DNA of 64,000 nucleotides, taken from Nereida sp. MMG025 (GTDB lineage: Bacteria; Pseudomonadota; Alphaproteobacteria; Rhodobacterales; Rhodobacteraceae). A program made the translations under genes and the position numbers. Below are positions 25,388 through 34,340 of the stretch, in pieces. Within the stretch, counting starts at the first letter, position 1. The number at the start of each line of letters is the position of its first letter. Below the pieces are notes generated by a model, which saw only the letters and a program-made list of their open reading frames with translations, ran no database searches and had not been told where the DNA came from. The stretch covers positions 186,001-250,000 of the forward strand of contig NZ_JAKFZN010000003.1 in NCBI RefSeq assembly GCF_021654165.1, in the 5' to 3' direction.

Positions 25388-27291
25388 TGTGTCAGCCTCA
25401 ACTGATTGATTTGATTGGCAATCGCCTGAAAAGCGGTGCCGATTTCCTCACCGTTTACATCGAAGTAGTAGCCATCCGATGTGGCGCAGTCTTTCATCGC
25501 CTTTTCGCCGTCGCTTTCAGCTTCAAAACCGATGGCGTAGATCACCACATGCTTTTTGCGGGCCTCTTCGCAGATATTGGACAAGCGTGTGTCGGCGCGC
25601 GTGGAATTGACAGACGTAATCTGCGCACCGCTTCCACCGCTGTCGTGGTCCCACAACATCCATTCGTAAGGGGAGTCACCTGAACGCCAGTTGCCGTTGT
25701 TTGTCAGCGCATCATCCCAAAAGAAATGTGCCGCGTCGTAAAGGGAAAAACGATCCAGCAGGGTGATCCAGTCCAGCTGTTTCATAACAACACCACTGCC
25801 CGCATCTTCATGATACCAACGGTCGTCATTATTGGTCCAAGGGCTGCCGGGACGGAACCAACGATAATCTTCATCGTTCTCGGGGATTTTGACCAGATAC
25901 CGGTCATACCATCTCAGTTTGCGACCAATATCGCTGTCGTAGGTATCAAAGCGCACGGCCCATTCAGCGTCAGAAAATTCCCAGACATCGGTTTTGTCGT
26001 TTGTGAAATCGATGTAGGGGTATTGGTCGGGCTCTGGCAAAGAGCGCTGCGATGTGTTGCGCCCGTCGGTCATCAACACGATAACTTTAAGGGTTTCGTC
26101 TTGTGGATCCGTGCTGGTGATCGGGTCCCAGTAGTCTGCGGGACGCCCTGCAACCGCCGAGGGCAAAGCAGGCGTTTTCGACAAGGCGGTGATGGCAGGT
26201 TCAAAAGCAGGGTCGAGTGCTGCAACCCCCCATTTCATACCGACGTCGATTGCCGTGTTTCCGCGCGCGATCATCCCGTTAAGATGTGTCTTGAGCACCT
26301 GTGGGTCTGTTTGGTGCAACAGGATTTCGGTGCGATAGCCTTCCTCGCATTCGCGGTCCCAATCATCGGGGCGCGAGAAATTGTTGTCGCTTGGCGCATA
26401 GTGCGGCTTGCGTGCAAGGGGTGTTCCCGCCGATGTGGCTGTCTTTGCCTGGATTGCTGTTGTCAGGAAGTCGCTATCCTTGAAATCGATACAGGTTGCC
26501 AAGTCGTGTTCCGTGTTCACCTGACTAAGGCCGGGCGGGTTTGTTTCTTGCGTCAGCATTTTCACGCCACCGTCGGCGTTCAATTGGTCCAGAAGGTCAG
26601 CACCTGCGTGGACTGTTTGATAATACGGCACGATCGAGAGCGAGGTCAGACCGATGGCACCCGGTTCATTGACAACGACTTCGTCAATGAATTCGCGTGC
26701 GGCTTTCTTAAGCTCGTACATTTTCGAGTTACCCGATTGTGACGGGTCGCCCATAGATCCCGACACGTCGAGCACCAGAGAGATTTCAATATCGGTGATA
26801 CGTTCTTCGGCTGCACCTGTTGCAGGGGCCGTCAGGTAGCCGATCCCAAGCCAGTGCATGAACAATGTATCAACCGCAACATTTGCAGAAGCGCGCACAT
26901 TACGGAAGTTCAGACCTTGTTTTGTGTTCAGGCTCACGATCACTTCGGCGTCGTCTGGTCCAAGAGCGGGCTGGACCACATCGTTTTTGGTGTAATTCAC
27001 GCGGACGGATTCAAAACCGGCGGCTTTGAAGTGGCCTTCCATGATCACAGCGGCATCAAGACCTTGTTCCAGGTCGGCGGCGGCCAAAACAGCGCCGTCA
27101 ATGGTGTATTGCAGTCGGGTGCGTTTTTCTTCGGTGATGATAACATCCACAGCGATACCGCCGATCATAATCATCACGGCAACAGCATAAAGACTGAAGA
27201 TAATGAGAGCACCATCTTCCTCGCGGCGGAAGCGGCGTGTGGCCTCGCGCCATCTTTGGTTCATCTGTGCAATGCGCGTTTCAAAAAACAT
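25384..27291 (-). CDS. TadG-like protein with von Willebrand factor A domain
   Basis: The open frame starts at 27435, but ATG 27291 has AGGA five bases upstream and gives 635 residues whose N-terminus shows the TadG pattern: a basic region, EEDGALIIFSLYAVAVMIMI, and a hydrophobic helix near residues 25-48. A VWA domain begins around residue 155 with the metal-binding motif DVSGSM, followed by VLMTDGRN. TadG proteins anchor Flp pili in the envelope. The long VWA insert contains many Asp/Trp residues (WDRECEEGYR, FRPGSPWTNNDDRWY), suggesting a surface adhesin. It is first in the operon; a CtrA-like site lies upstream. Confidence 0.83.
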   Translation of the reverse strand: MFFETRIAQMNQRWREATRRFRREEDGALIIFSLYAVAVMIMIGGIAVDVIITEEKRTRLQYTIDGAVLAAADLEQGLDAAVIMEGHFKAAGFESVRVNYTKNDVVQPALGPDDAEVIVSLNTKQGLNFRNVRASANVAVDTLFMHWLGIGYLTAPATGAAEERITDIEISLVLDVSGSMGDPSQSGNSKMYELKKAAREFIDEVVVNEPGAIGLTSLSIVPYYQTVHAGADLLDQLNADGGVKMLTQETNPPGLSQVNTEHDLATCIDFKDSDFLTTAIQAKTATSAGTPLARKPHYAPSDNNFSRPDDWDRECEEGYRTEILLHQTDPQVLKTHLNGMIARGNTAIDVGMKWGVAALDPAFEPAITALSKTPALPSAVAGRPADYWDPITSTDPQDETLKVIVLMTDGRNTSQRSLPEPDQYPYIDFTNDKTDVWEFSDAEWAVRFDTYDSDIGRKLRWYDRYLVKIPENDEDYRWFRPGSPWTNNDDRWYHEDAGSGVVMKQLDWITLLDRFSLYDAAHFFWDDALTNNGNWRSGDSPYEWMLWDHDSGGSGAQITSVNSTRADTRLSNICEEARKKHVVIYAIGFEAESDGEKAMKDCATSDGYYFDVNGEEIGTAFQAIANQINQLRLTQ

Positions 27292-27428
27292 CATATTCCT
27301 ATACCCCTGCTGATCCTGACAAAGGACGTGGGTCTCCGAGGTCGTTTGTGATTGAAGAATGCGACGGGAATGGGGCTGGAACTTGGGCATTTGTGTGGTG
27401 GATTGTTCGCATGTCACGGTATCCATGC

Positions 27429-27443
27429 TTAACAAATGATTAA
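27429..27443. promoter_or_regulatory. CtrA-type box TTAA-N7-TTAA between tadG-like gene and gdh
   Basis: The exact pattern TTAA-CAAATGA-TTAA occurs 138 bp before the TadG-like start and about 180 bp before the glutamate dehydrogenase start. CtrA in alphaproteobacteria binds TTAA-N7-TTAA. In this 330-bp divergent region I see no gene; an AATTG-TTT-CAATT dyad (27442-27454) overlaps the box. The site would most naturally control the Tad-type operon. Confidence 0.55.
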
Positions 27444-27621
27444 TTGTTTCAATTCCGGCGACAAAAGCGGGGCTTTCGCCCGTTTCGGCAAATCGTTTCA
27501 GGCGAAAGATGTGATTGGCCTATCGGCGCAAATAGAAGTGGAAAATTAAGCAATTTCTGCGCAGGCTGATCCCGAGCGGGCGCCTGAGCGTCCCGCACGA
27601 ATAGACAAGACAGGGAGATCC

Positions 27622-29055
27622 ATGATGGCACGATCCAAAGAGCCGAGCTTTCGCGAAAGCGTTGATTTGATGTTCAACCGCGCCGTGGCCTTGATGGATT
27701 TGCCACCGGGCTTGGAAGAAAAGATCAGGGTGTGCAACGCAACCTATACCGTGCGTTTCGGCGTGCGGTTGCGCGGTCAGATCCAGACCTTCACAGGGTA
27801 TCGCAGCGTACATTCCGAACATATGGAGCCTGTGAAGGGCGGTATCCGTTTCTCTTTGGGCGTTAACCAAGATGAGGTGGAGGCGCTGGCCGCGCTCATG
27901 ACCTATAAATGCGCTTTGGTAGAGGCGCCTTTCGGCGGATCAAAAGGCGGGCTGTGCGTGGACCCGCGCGAGTATGACGCCCACGAGATGGAGCAGATCA
28001 CCCGCCGATTTGCCTATGAGCTGATCAAGCGCGACCTGATCCATCCGTCGCAAAACGTGCCTGCCCCTGACATGGGCACAGGCGAGCGTGAGATGGCGTG
28101 GATCGCCGATCAGTATGCGCGCATGAACACCACCGACATCAACGCGCGGGCCTGTGTGACGGGCAAACCTTTGAATGCGGGCGGTATTTCGGGCCGCGTC
28201 GAGGCCACGGGGCGCGGCGTGCAATATGCGCTGCGCGAGTTTTTCCGCGATGCGCGTGACATGCAAAAGGCAGGCGTCACGGGGTCTTTGGATGGCAAGC
28301 GGGTGGTTGTGCAGGGTCTGGGCAATGTGGGCTATCATGCGGCCAAGTTTCTGGCCCAAGAGGACGGTGCCAAGATCATCGGGATCATCGAACATGATGG
28401 GGCGCTTTTTGACGAGAACGGTCTGGATGTGGATGCGGTGCGCCATTGGATTGTTGGGCATGGCGGCGTTGCGGGCTATCCCAAAGCGGCCCATCATGCC
28501 GATGGCAGCGCGGTGCTTGAGGCCGATTGCGATATCTTGATCCCTGCGGCGCTGGAGGGCGTGATCCATATGGAAAACGCCCCGCGCATCAAAGCGCCGC
28601 TGATTATTGAAGCAGCAAACGGGCCGATTACCGCAGGGGCCGACGATATTTTGCGTGCGAAAGGCACGGTCATTATTCCCGATATGTATGCCAATGCCGG
28701 CGGGGTGACGGTATCATATTTCGAATGGGTCAAAAACCTGAGCCATATCCGCTTTGGCCGCATGCAGCGCCGTCAGGAAGAGGCGCGCCACCAGCTGATT
28801 GTGGATGAGTTGGAGCGGTTGAGTAAGCACCTGGGCGATCAGTGGTCGATGACGCCTGACTTCAAGCAGAAGTATCTGCGCGGCGCGGATGAGTTGGAAT
28901 TGGTGCGATCGGGGCTCGATGACACGATGCGCATCGCCTATCAGGCGATGCGCGATGTTTGGCACGGCCGTGATGATGTAGAGGATTTGCGCACGGCCGC
29001 CTATCTGGTGAGTATTGATAAGGTGGCCAAGAGCTATCAGGCCAAGGGGCTTTGA
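27622..29055 (+). CDS. Glu/Leu/Phe/Val family glutamate dehydrogenase
   Basis: The 477-residue protein starts at ATG 27622 (or 27625), after AGGGAG. The catalytic and substrate-binding segments are PVKGGIRFS (about residue 72), KCALVEAPFGGSKGG (about 96) with the active-site Lys, and PAPDMGTGEREMAW (about 147). The Rossmann domain carries VVQGLGNVG (about 230). It interconverts glutamate with 2-oxoglutarate and ammonium; coenzyme preference is not clear by eye. It precedes the sarcosine oxidase operon and may handle nitrogen from methylated amines. Length fits the family. Confidence 0.92.
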   Translation: MMARSKEPSFRESVDLMFNRAVALMDLPPGLEEKIRVCNATYTVRFGVRLRGQIQTFTGYRSVHSEHMEPVKGGIRFSLGVNQDEVEALAALMTYKCALVEAPFGGSKGGLCVDPREYDAHEMEQITRRFAYELIKRDLIHPSQNVPAPDMGTGEREMAWIADQYARMNTTDINARACVTGKPLNAGGISGRVEATGRGVQYALREFFRDARDMQKAGVTGSLDGKRVVVQGLGNVGYHAAKFLAQEDGAKIIGIIEHDGALFDENGLDVDAVRHWIVGHGGVAGYPKAAHHADGSAVLEADCDILIPAALEGVIHMENAPRIKAPLIIEAANGPITAGADDILRAKGTVIIPDMYANAGGVTVSYFEWVKNLSHIRFGRMQRRQEEARHQLIVDELERLSKHLGDQWSMTPDFKQKYLRGADELELVRSGLDDTMRIAYQAMRDVWHGRDDVEDLRTAAYLVSIDKVAKSYQAKGL

Positions 29056-29064
29056 CCAAACTGT

Positions 29065-29141
29065 GCGGGCAGGCCCGCCCTTGGTATTTCGGGTGGGGGC
29101 GCTGCCCCCACACCCCCGAGGTATTTGCGGCAACAATGAAG
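29065..29141 (+). repeat. Hairpins plus TATTT...AACAATGAAG repeat after glutamate dehydrogenase
   Basis: Starting 10 bp after the stop there is a GCGGGC-AG-GCCCGC stem (29065-29078) and then a GTGGGGGC-GCT-GCCCCCAC stem (29093-29111). The tail GAGGTATTT...CAACAATGAAG runs to 29141. The same tail occurs at 52955-52975 and, inverted, at 39511-39531. The hairpins may terminate transcription or act as REP-like elements. Confidence 0.7.
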
Positions 29142-29242
29142 TTAGCATGATCTGTGTCGCGGGTTGACGGTTGTGTGTCGAAAAGCGTCTTTTGCTGGTG
29201 CCAGTGCCTGTCTAAGGTGAGGGGAGCACTCAGGGGATTTGC

Positions 29243-30496
29243 ATGCGATTTTCAGGATTAAAGGTCCTTGCCCAAGGGCTGACTGGCAACAAAGGCTGGA
29301 CGCCCCATTGGCGTGATCCTGCGCCCAAAGATGAATATGACATCGTCATTATTGGCGGGGGCGGCCATGGGTTGTCGACGGCGTATTATCTGGCGAAAAA
29401 CCATGGGATGACCAATATCGCCGTTCTGGAAAAGGGCTATATCGGGGGCGGCAATGTGGGGCGCAATACCACCATTGTGCGTGCCAATTATTTCTTGCCG
29501 GGCAATTCGGAGTTCTATTCCCATTCGCTCAAGCTGTGGGAAACGATGGAGCAGGATCTGAACTACAACGCGATGCACAGTCAGCGCGGCTTGATCAATC
29601 TGTTTCATTCCGATGGGCAGCGTGACGCCTTTGCGCGGCGCGGCAATGCGATGATCAACCAAGGCGATGATGCGGAGCTTTTGGACCGCGAAGGCGTGCG
29701 CAGGCATCTGCCATATCTGGATTTCGACAATCTGCGCTTCCCCGTTTATGGCGGCTTGCTGCATCGCCGTGGTGGCACGGCGCGCCACGATGCGGTGGCT
29801 TGGGGCTATGCACGCGGGGCCGATCAGCGCGGCGTCGATCTGATCCAGAATTGCGAGGTCACGGGCATTGATATTGAGGGCGGTATAGTCAAAGGCGTGC
29901 AGACCACACGCGGGGCGATCAAGGCCAAGAAAGTGGGTGTGGTTGTTGCAGGCAGGTCAGGGCAGGTGGCGGCCATGGCGGGCATGCGTTTGCCGATTGA
30001 AAGCCATGTGTTGCAGGCCTTTGTGTCAGAGGGGCTGAAGCCGTGCATTGATCATGTGGTCAGCTTCGGGATGGGCCATTTTTACATCAGCCAGTCTGAC
30101 AAAGGCGGCCTTGTTTTTGGGGGCGATCTGGATTTTTATGCCAGCTACGCCAGTCGCGGCAACCTGCCGATGAAAGAGCATGTGATGGATGCGGCCATGA
30201 CGCTGATGCCGATGATCGGCAAGGCGCGGGTGCTGCGATCATGGGGCGGGATTATGGATATGACCCCCGATGGATCGCCCATCATCGACAAGACGCATAT
30301 CGATGGGCTCTATATTGATTGCGGGTGGTGTTACGGCGGGTTCAAGGCTGTGCCCGGGTCGGGCTATTCCTTTGCGCATTTGATGGCCACCGACCAGCAC
30401 CACGAACCTGCCGCAAAGTTCCGCCTTGACCGTTTCCGCACAGGGCGCGGTTTGATGGATGAAGAGGGCACAGGCTCTCAGCACAACTTACACTAA
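29243..30496 (+). CDS. soxB: Sarcosine oxidase beta subunit
   Basis: The 417-residue protein has a FAD-binding Rossmann motif (DIVIIGGGGHGLSTAY, about residue 34) and the DAO-type fold. The GGTARHDAV segment (about residue 175) supplies a His suited to covalent FMN attachment in heterotetrameric sarcosine oxidase. This subunit holds the sarcosine site and FAD/FMN and oxidatively demethylates sarcosine to glycine, with the alpha subunit passing the one-carbon unit to tetrahydrofolate. It is first of four genes, followed 10 bp later by soxD. Length is normal. Confidence 0.93.
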   Translation: MRFSGLKVLAQGLTGNKGWTPHWRDPAPKDEYDIVIIGGGGHGLSTAYYLAKNHGMTNIAVLEKGYIGGGNVGRNTTIVRANYFLPGNSEFYSHSLKLWETMEQDLNYNAMHSQRGLINLFHSDGQRDAFARRGNAMINQGDDAELLDREGVRRHLPYLDFDNLRFPVYGGLLHRRGGTARHDAVAWGYARGADQRGVDLIQNCEVTGIDIEGGIVKGVQTTRGAIKAKKVGVVVAGRSGQVAAMAGMRLPIESHVLQAFVSEGLKPCIDHVVSFGMGHFYISQSDKGGLVFGGDLDFYASYASRGNLPMKEHVMDAAMTLMPMIGKARVLRSWGGIMDMTPDGSPIIDKTHIDGLYIDCGWCYGGFKAVPGSGYSFAHLMATDQHHEPAAKFRLDRFRTGRGLMDEEGTGSQHNLH

Positions 30497-30506
30497 GGAC
30501 GCTGCG

Positions 30507-30770
30507 ATGAGATTACCTTGCCCCATCTGTGGAGACCGCGACCGCCGCGAGTTTTATTATATGGGTGACGCGGTGGCATTGCACCGCCCGGCACCTGATG
30601 CGGGAGAGGACGCGTGGGACGACTATCTTCATCTGCGCGACAATCCTTGCGGACGCACCCGCGATCTGTGGATGCATGAGGCGGGGTGTTCGGCGTGGAT
30701 CGTGGTCGAACGCGATACCGCGACCCACGAAGTGTTCGGTGCAACACTGGCGCGGAAGGTGAAGCGATGA
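30507..30770 (+). CDS. soxD: Sarcosine oxidase delta subunit
   Basis: The ATG at 30507 gives 87 residues; the longer frame from 30459 is inside soxB. CPICGDRDRREF at the N-terminus and a His-Glu-Ala-Gly-Cys around residue 59 form the zinc site typical of SoxD. It is a structural subunit with no catalytic centre. Its last bases overlap the soxA start (ATGA). Length matches the family's usual 90-100 residues. Confidence 0.92.
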   Translation: MRLPCPICGDRDRREFYYMGDAVALHRPAPDAGEDAWDDYLHLRDNPCGRTRDLWMHEAGCSAWIVVERDTATHEVFGATLARKVKR

Positions 30771-33712
30771 GGGTCGATGGCAAAGGCTTTGTGAACCGCG
30801 CCAAGGCGGTATCATTCAGCTTTGATGGCAAGACCTATCAGGGCTTTGAAGGCGACACGCTGGCCTCTGCGTTGCTGGCCAATGATGTGCGGCTTGTGGC
30901 GCGGTCGTTCAAATACCACCGCCCGCGCGGGATATTGACGGCCGGGTCTGAGGAGCCCAACGCGTTGGTGACCATCGGGCAGGGCGCGCAGGCAGAGCCG
31001 AATATGCGGGCCACTGTGCAGGAGATTTACGACGGGCTGGTGGCCAAACCGCAGAATGCGTGGCCTTCGCTGGCCTTTGACGCGATGGGGATCAACGACT
31101 GGTTTGCGCCGTTCCTGAGTGCGGGGTTCTATTACAAAACCTTCATGTGGCCGCGCAAATTCTGGGAAGGCCTCTATGAGCCGATCATACGCAATGCCGC
31201 GGGGCTTGGGGCGCTAAGCGGCCAGACAAACCCTGACCGTTACGAGAAAGCCTTTGCCCATTGCGACGTGCTGGTGATTGGCGCGGGGCCTGCGGGTTTG
31301 ATGGCGGCGCTGACGGCGGCGCGCGCGGGCGCTTTGGTCATTCTGGCGGATGAGACACCGCAGATGGGCGGGCGGCTTTTGGCCGAAACCCACGAGGTCG
31401 GTGGCAAGGCATGTCATGCCTGGGCCGCTGATATGGTGGCCGAATTGCAGGGGATGGATAATGTGCGCCTGATGACGCGCACCACGGTGACAGGCGCCTA
31501 TGATCAGGGCACTTTCGGTGCGCTTGAGAAAGTGGGTCATCATATAGCGGACCGCGACGATGATCTGCCGCTGGAGTGTTTCTGGCGGATCACGGCAAAA
31601 CGCGCGGTGATGTGTTCGGGCGCTTTGGAGCGGCCAATTGCCTTCCCGATGAACGACCGCCCCGGCATTATGACGGCAGGTGCCGTGCGCACCTATCTGA
31701 ACCGATATGGTGTGGCTGCTGGCAAGAAGGTGGCGATCTTTGGCAACAATGACGATGCGCATCGCACGGCGCGCGATCTGGCCGCTTCGGGCGTTGAGAT
31801 CAGCGCCTATATCGACAGCCGTGAGGGTGTCGCGCTGGACGGCGACTTCCCTGTCTATGCGGGGTGTCAGGTTACAGGGACCGAAGGACGTTTGGGCCTT
31901 GAGAACATCACTGTGCGCAAAGGGACGACCGACCTTATGGTCAGCGCGGATTGCCTTGCCATGTCGGGCGGCTGGAATCCGTCGGTGCATTTGATGTGCC
32001 ACATGAACGGGCGACCCAAATGGGATGAGGCGATCCAGTCGTTTGTGCCTGTGGACGGGATGATCCCGGGTATGGTTGCGGCGGGCTCGGCCAAAGGTGT
32101 GATGGACACAGGCGGGTGCTTACGCAGCGGGGCGCAGGCGGCGATCGAGGCACTTGGCGCGATAGGTCTTGACGCGCAGATGCCGGATATTCCGCAGGCT
32201 GAAGATGATGCCTACGTCATTTCACCGCTTTGGATGGTAGATTTGGGTGGCAAGGCCAAACACCGTGCGTGGCTGGATTTCCAGAATGATGTGACAACCA
32301 AGGATATCAAGCTGGCCGCGCAGGAGAATTTCAAAAGCGTTGAGCATATGAAGCGCTACACCACCCAAGGGATGGCGACCGATCAGGGCAAGAATTCCAA
32401 TGTGGCGGCTTTGGCGATTTTGGCCGATGCCACGGGGCGCACGATCCCCGAGACCGGCACAACCACATTCCGTCCGCCCTATGCCCCTGTGTCCATTGCA
32501 TCGATGGGGGCGGGCAGTCAGGGCAAAGGCTTTGCGCCCGAACGGTTCACGACATCGCATCTGGCCACGCTTCAGCGCCGCGCCCCGATGATCGAGGCGG
32601 GCCTGTGGTATCGCCCTTCGTATTTCCCGCAAGCGGGCGAGACCACGTGGCGCGAAAGCTGTGACCGCGAAGTGAATATGGTGCGCAGCACTGTGGGCGT
32701 CTGCGACGTCAGCACGCTTGGCAAGATCGACATTCAGGGGCCAGACGCCGCCGCGTTTCTTGATTTTGTCTATGCCAACACGTTCAGCACACTGAAAATC
32801 GGCAAGGTGCGTTATGGGTTGATGCTGCGCGAGGATGGCCATGTCATGGACGACGGCACCACTGCGCGGATGGGCGAAAATCACTATGTGATGACAACGA
32901 CCACAGCTGCGGCAGGGCAGGTGATGAAGCATCTTGAGTTTGTGGCCCAATGCCTGAAACCAGAGATGGATGTGCGCTTTATCTCGGTCACCGAGCAATG
33001 GGCGCAGTTTGCTGTGGCGGGGCCAAAGGCGCGTGATCTGCTAAACCTTGTGCTGGACGCGGCCATTGATGACGAAACGATGCCCTATATGTCCTGTGCG
33101 GATGTGCAGGTCGCGGGCGTGGGGGGGCGGCTGTTCCGCATCTCGTTTTCAGGCGAACACGCCTATGAGGTGGCGGTGCCTGCGCGATACGGTGACAGCC
33201 TGTTCCGCCTGCTGTGCGCGCAAGCCGAGGCGATGGATGGCGGCCCCTATGGCATGGAAGCGCTGAATGTGCTGCGCATTGAAAAGGGCTTTATCACCCA
33301 TGCCGAAATCCACGGGCGCGTGACTGCATTCGACATTGGGTTTGACCGTATGGTGAGCCGCAAAAAAGACTGCGTGGGCCAGACCATGTCCGGCCGTGAG
33401 GGGCTGCACGGCGATTATCGCGAACAGTTGGTGGGCTTGAAACCGCTGAACGGACAGCAAGCCTTATTGGCAGGGGCGCATGTGTTCGACGTCGCAGACG
33501 AGGCTGTGCGCGTGAATGATCGTGGATACATCACATCCGTGGGGTATTCACCGACACTTGGCAGCTATCTGGGGCTTGGCTTTGTCCAAAATGGGCGTGC
33601 GCGTCACGGTGAGCGGGTCAAAATGGTGGATCATCTGCGCAAAGCCGAGGTGATTTGCGAGATTTGCGATCCGGTTTTCTTTGATCCTGAAGGAGGGCGC
33701 TTGCGTGGTTAA
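30767..33712 (+). CDS. soxA: Sarcosine oxidase alpha subunit
   Basis: ATG 30767 overlaps the soxD stop, giving 981 residues, normal for SoxA. The N-terminal part (about 10-90) is ferredoxin-like. An NAD-binding Rossmann motif VLVIGAGPAGLMAALTAARAG lies near residue 166. The C-terminal third (about 600-975) is a GCV_T/aminomethyltransferase-like domain. In the complex the alpha subunit binds NAD+ and folate, transferring the methylene group to tetrahydrofolate. The order soxBDAG is conserved. No formyltetrahydrofolate gene (purU, folD, glyA) follows here, unlike some operons. Confidence 0.94.
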   Translation: MRVDGKGFVNRAKAVSFSFDGKTYQGFEGDTLASALLANDVRLVARSFKYHRPRGILTAGSEEPNALVTIGQGAQAEPNMRATVQEIYDGLVAKPQNAWPSLAFDAMGINDWFAPFLSAGFYYKTFMWPRKFWEGLYEPIIRNAAGLGALSGQTNPDRYEKAFAHCDVLVIGAGPAGLMAALTAARAGALVILADETPQMGGRLLAETHEVGGKACHAWAADMVAELQGMDNVRLMTRTTVTGAYDQGTFGALEKVGHHIADRDDDLPLECFWRITAKRAVMCSGALERPIAFPMNDRPGIMTAGAVRTYLNRYGVAAGKKVAIFGNNDDAHRTARDLAASGVEISAYIDSREGVALDGDFPVYAGCQVTGTEGRLGLENITVRKGTTDLMVSADCLAMSGGWNPSVHLMCHMNGRPKWDEAIQSFVPVDGMIPGMVAAGSAKGVMDTGGCLRSGAQAAIEALGAIGLDAQMPDIPQAEDDAYVISPLWMVDLGGKAKHRAWLDFQNDVTTKDIKLAAQENFKSVEHMKRYTTQGMATDQGKNSNVAALAILADATGRTIPETGTTTFRPPYAPVSIASMGAGSQGKGFAPERFTTSHLATLQRRAPMIEAGLWYRPSYFPQAGETTWRESCDREVNMVRSTVGVCDVSTLGKIDIQGPDAAAFLDFVYANTFSTLKIGKVRYGLMLREDGHVMDDGTTARMGENHYVMTTTTAAAGQVMKHLEFVAQCLKPEMDVRFISVTEQWAQFAVAGPKARDLLNLVLDAAIDDETMPYMSCADVQVAGVGGRLFRISFSGEHAYEVAVPARYGDSLFRLLCAQAEAMDGGPYGMEALNVLRIEKGFITHAEIHGRVTAFDIGFDRMVSRKKDCVGQTMSGREGLHGDYREQLVGLKPLNGQQALLAGAHVFDVADEAVRVNDRGYITSVGYSPTLGSYLGLGFVQNGRARHGERVKMVDHLRKAEVICEICDPVFFDPEGGRLRG

Positions 33713-34259
33713 ACTGGTTGCACAAACGCCGTGTCACGGGCTTCTTCCGATCTCACTTGGCGATATATCGCTAACAGAAGTCACCCCACAGGCGATTTTC
33801 AGTTACGCGCCTTTTGCGGGTCAAACGCGCGGCGCGTCAGAAGCGTTGAAAACCCATCACGGTGTTGCGATGCCGCGTCCGGGGCGCGTTGCAACAAAAG
33901 AAGATGTCACCGCAATGTGGTTTGGGCAGGATCAGGTTTTGGTGTTGGGCGCACGCGCAGACGCGGGGCTTGCGACCTTCGGTGCTGTGACCGATCAGTC
34001 CGATGCTTGGGCCATTGTTGAGCTGCACGGCGCGGCCACCCTTGATATATTGGCGCGTCTGACACCCGTTGACGTTGCGGCGATGCGCACAAACGATACC
34101 GCGCGCAGTTTGATCCAGCATATGAGCGCGTCGCTGACACGGCTGGCAGAGGATCGCTTTCAGCTTGTTGTCATGCGTTCGATGGCGCGCACACTTGTGC
34201 ATGATCTGACCATGGCGGCCACGGGGCTGGCGGCGCGGCAGAAGATTATTCAAGAATAA
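33705..34259 (+). CDS. soxG: Sarcosine oxidase gamma subunit
   Basis: GTG 33705 is taken as start: AGGAGGG lies at 33690-33696, and it overlaps the soxA stop by 8 bases. The 184-residue protein matches SoxG in size and in segments such as LGDISLTEVTP, VLGARAD and LHGAATLDILARLTPVD. It stabilises the flavin subunits. It ends the operon; a 26-bp palindrome follows 10 bp after the stop. Confidence 0.9.
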   Translation: MVKLVAQTPCHGLLPISLGDISLTEVTPQAIFSYAPFAGQTRGASEALKTHHGVAMPRPGRVATKEDVTAMWFGQDQVLVLGARADAGLATFGAVTDQSDAWAIVELHGAATLDILARLTPVDVAAMRTNDTARSLIQHMSASLTRLAEDRFQLVVMRSMARTLVHDLTMAATGLAARQKIIQE

Positions 34260-34269
34260 TCTTCGCGCG

Positions 34270-34295
34270 AGAAGAGTTTTCGCGAAAACTCTTCT
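34270..34295. terminator. Perfect 26-bp palindrome after soxG
   Basis: The arms AGAAGAGTTTTCG and CGAAAACTCTTCT are fully complementary with no loop (34270-34295), placed 10 bp after the soxG stop. It could fold into a hairpin ending soxBDAG transcription. No T-run follows, so a protein-binding role is also possible. Confidence 0.5.
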
Positions 34296-34340
34296 TGGCG
34301 TCTCTCGACTCTCTGGTGGGTAGGCTTGATATTAGCTGGC

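Noticed and set aside
25726-26742. 338-residue plus-strand open frame
   Set aside because: Antisense of the TadG-like gene with no ribosome-binding site.
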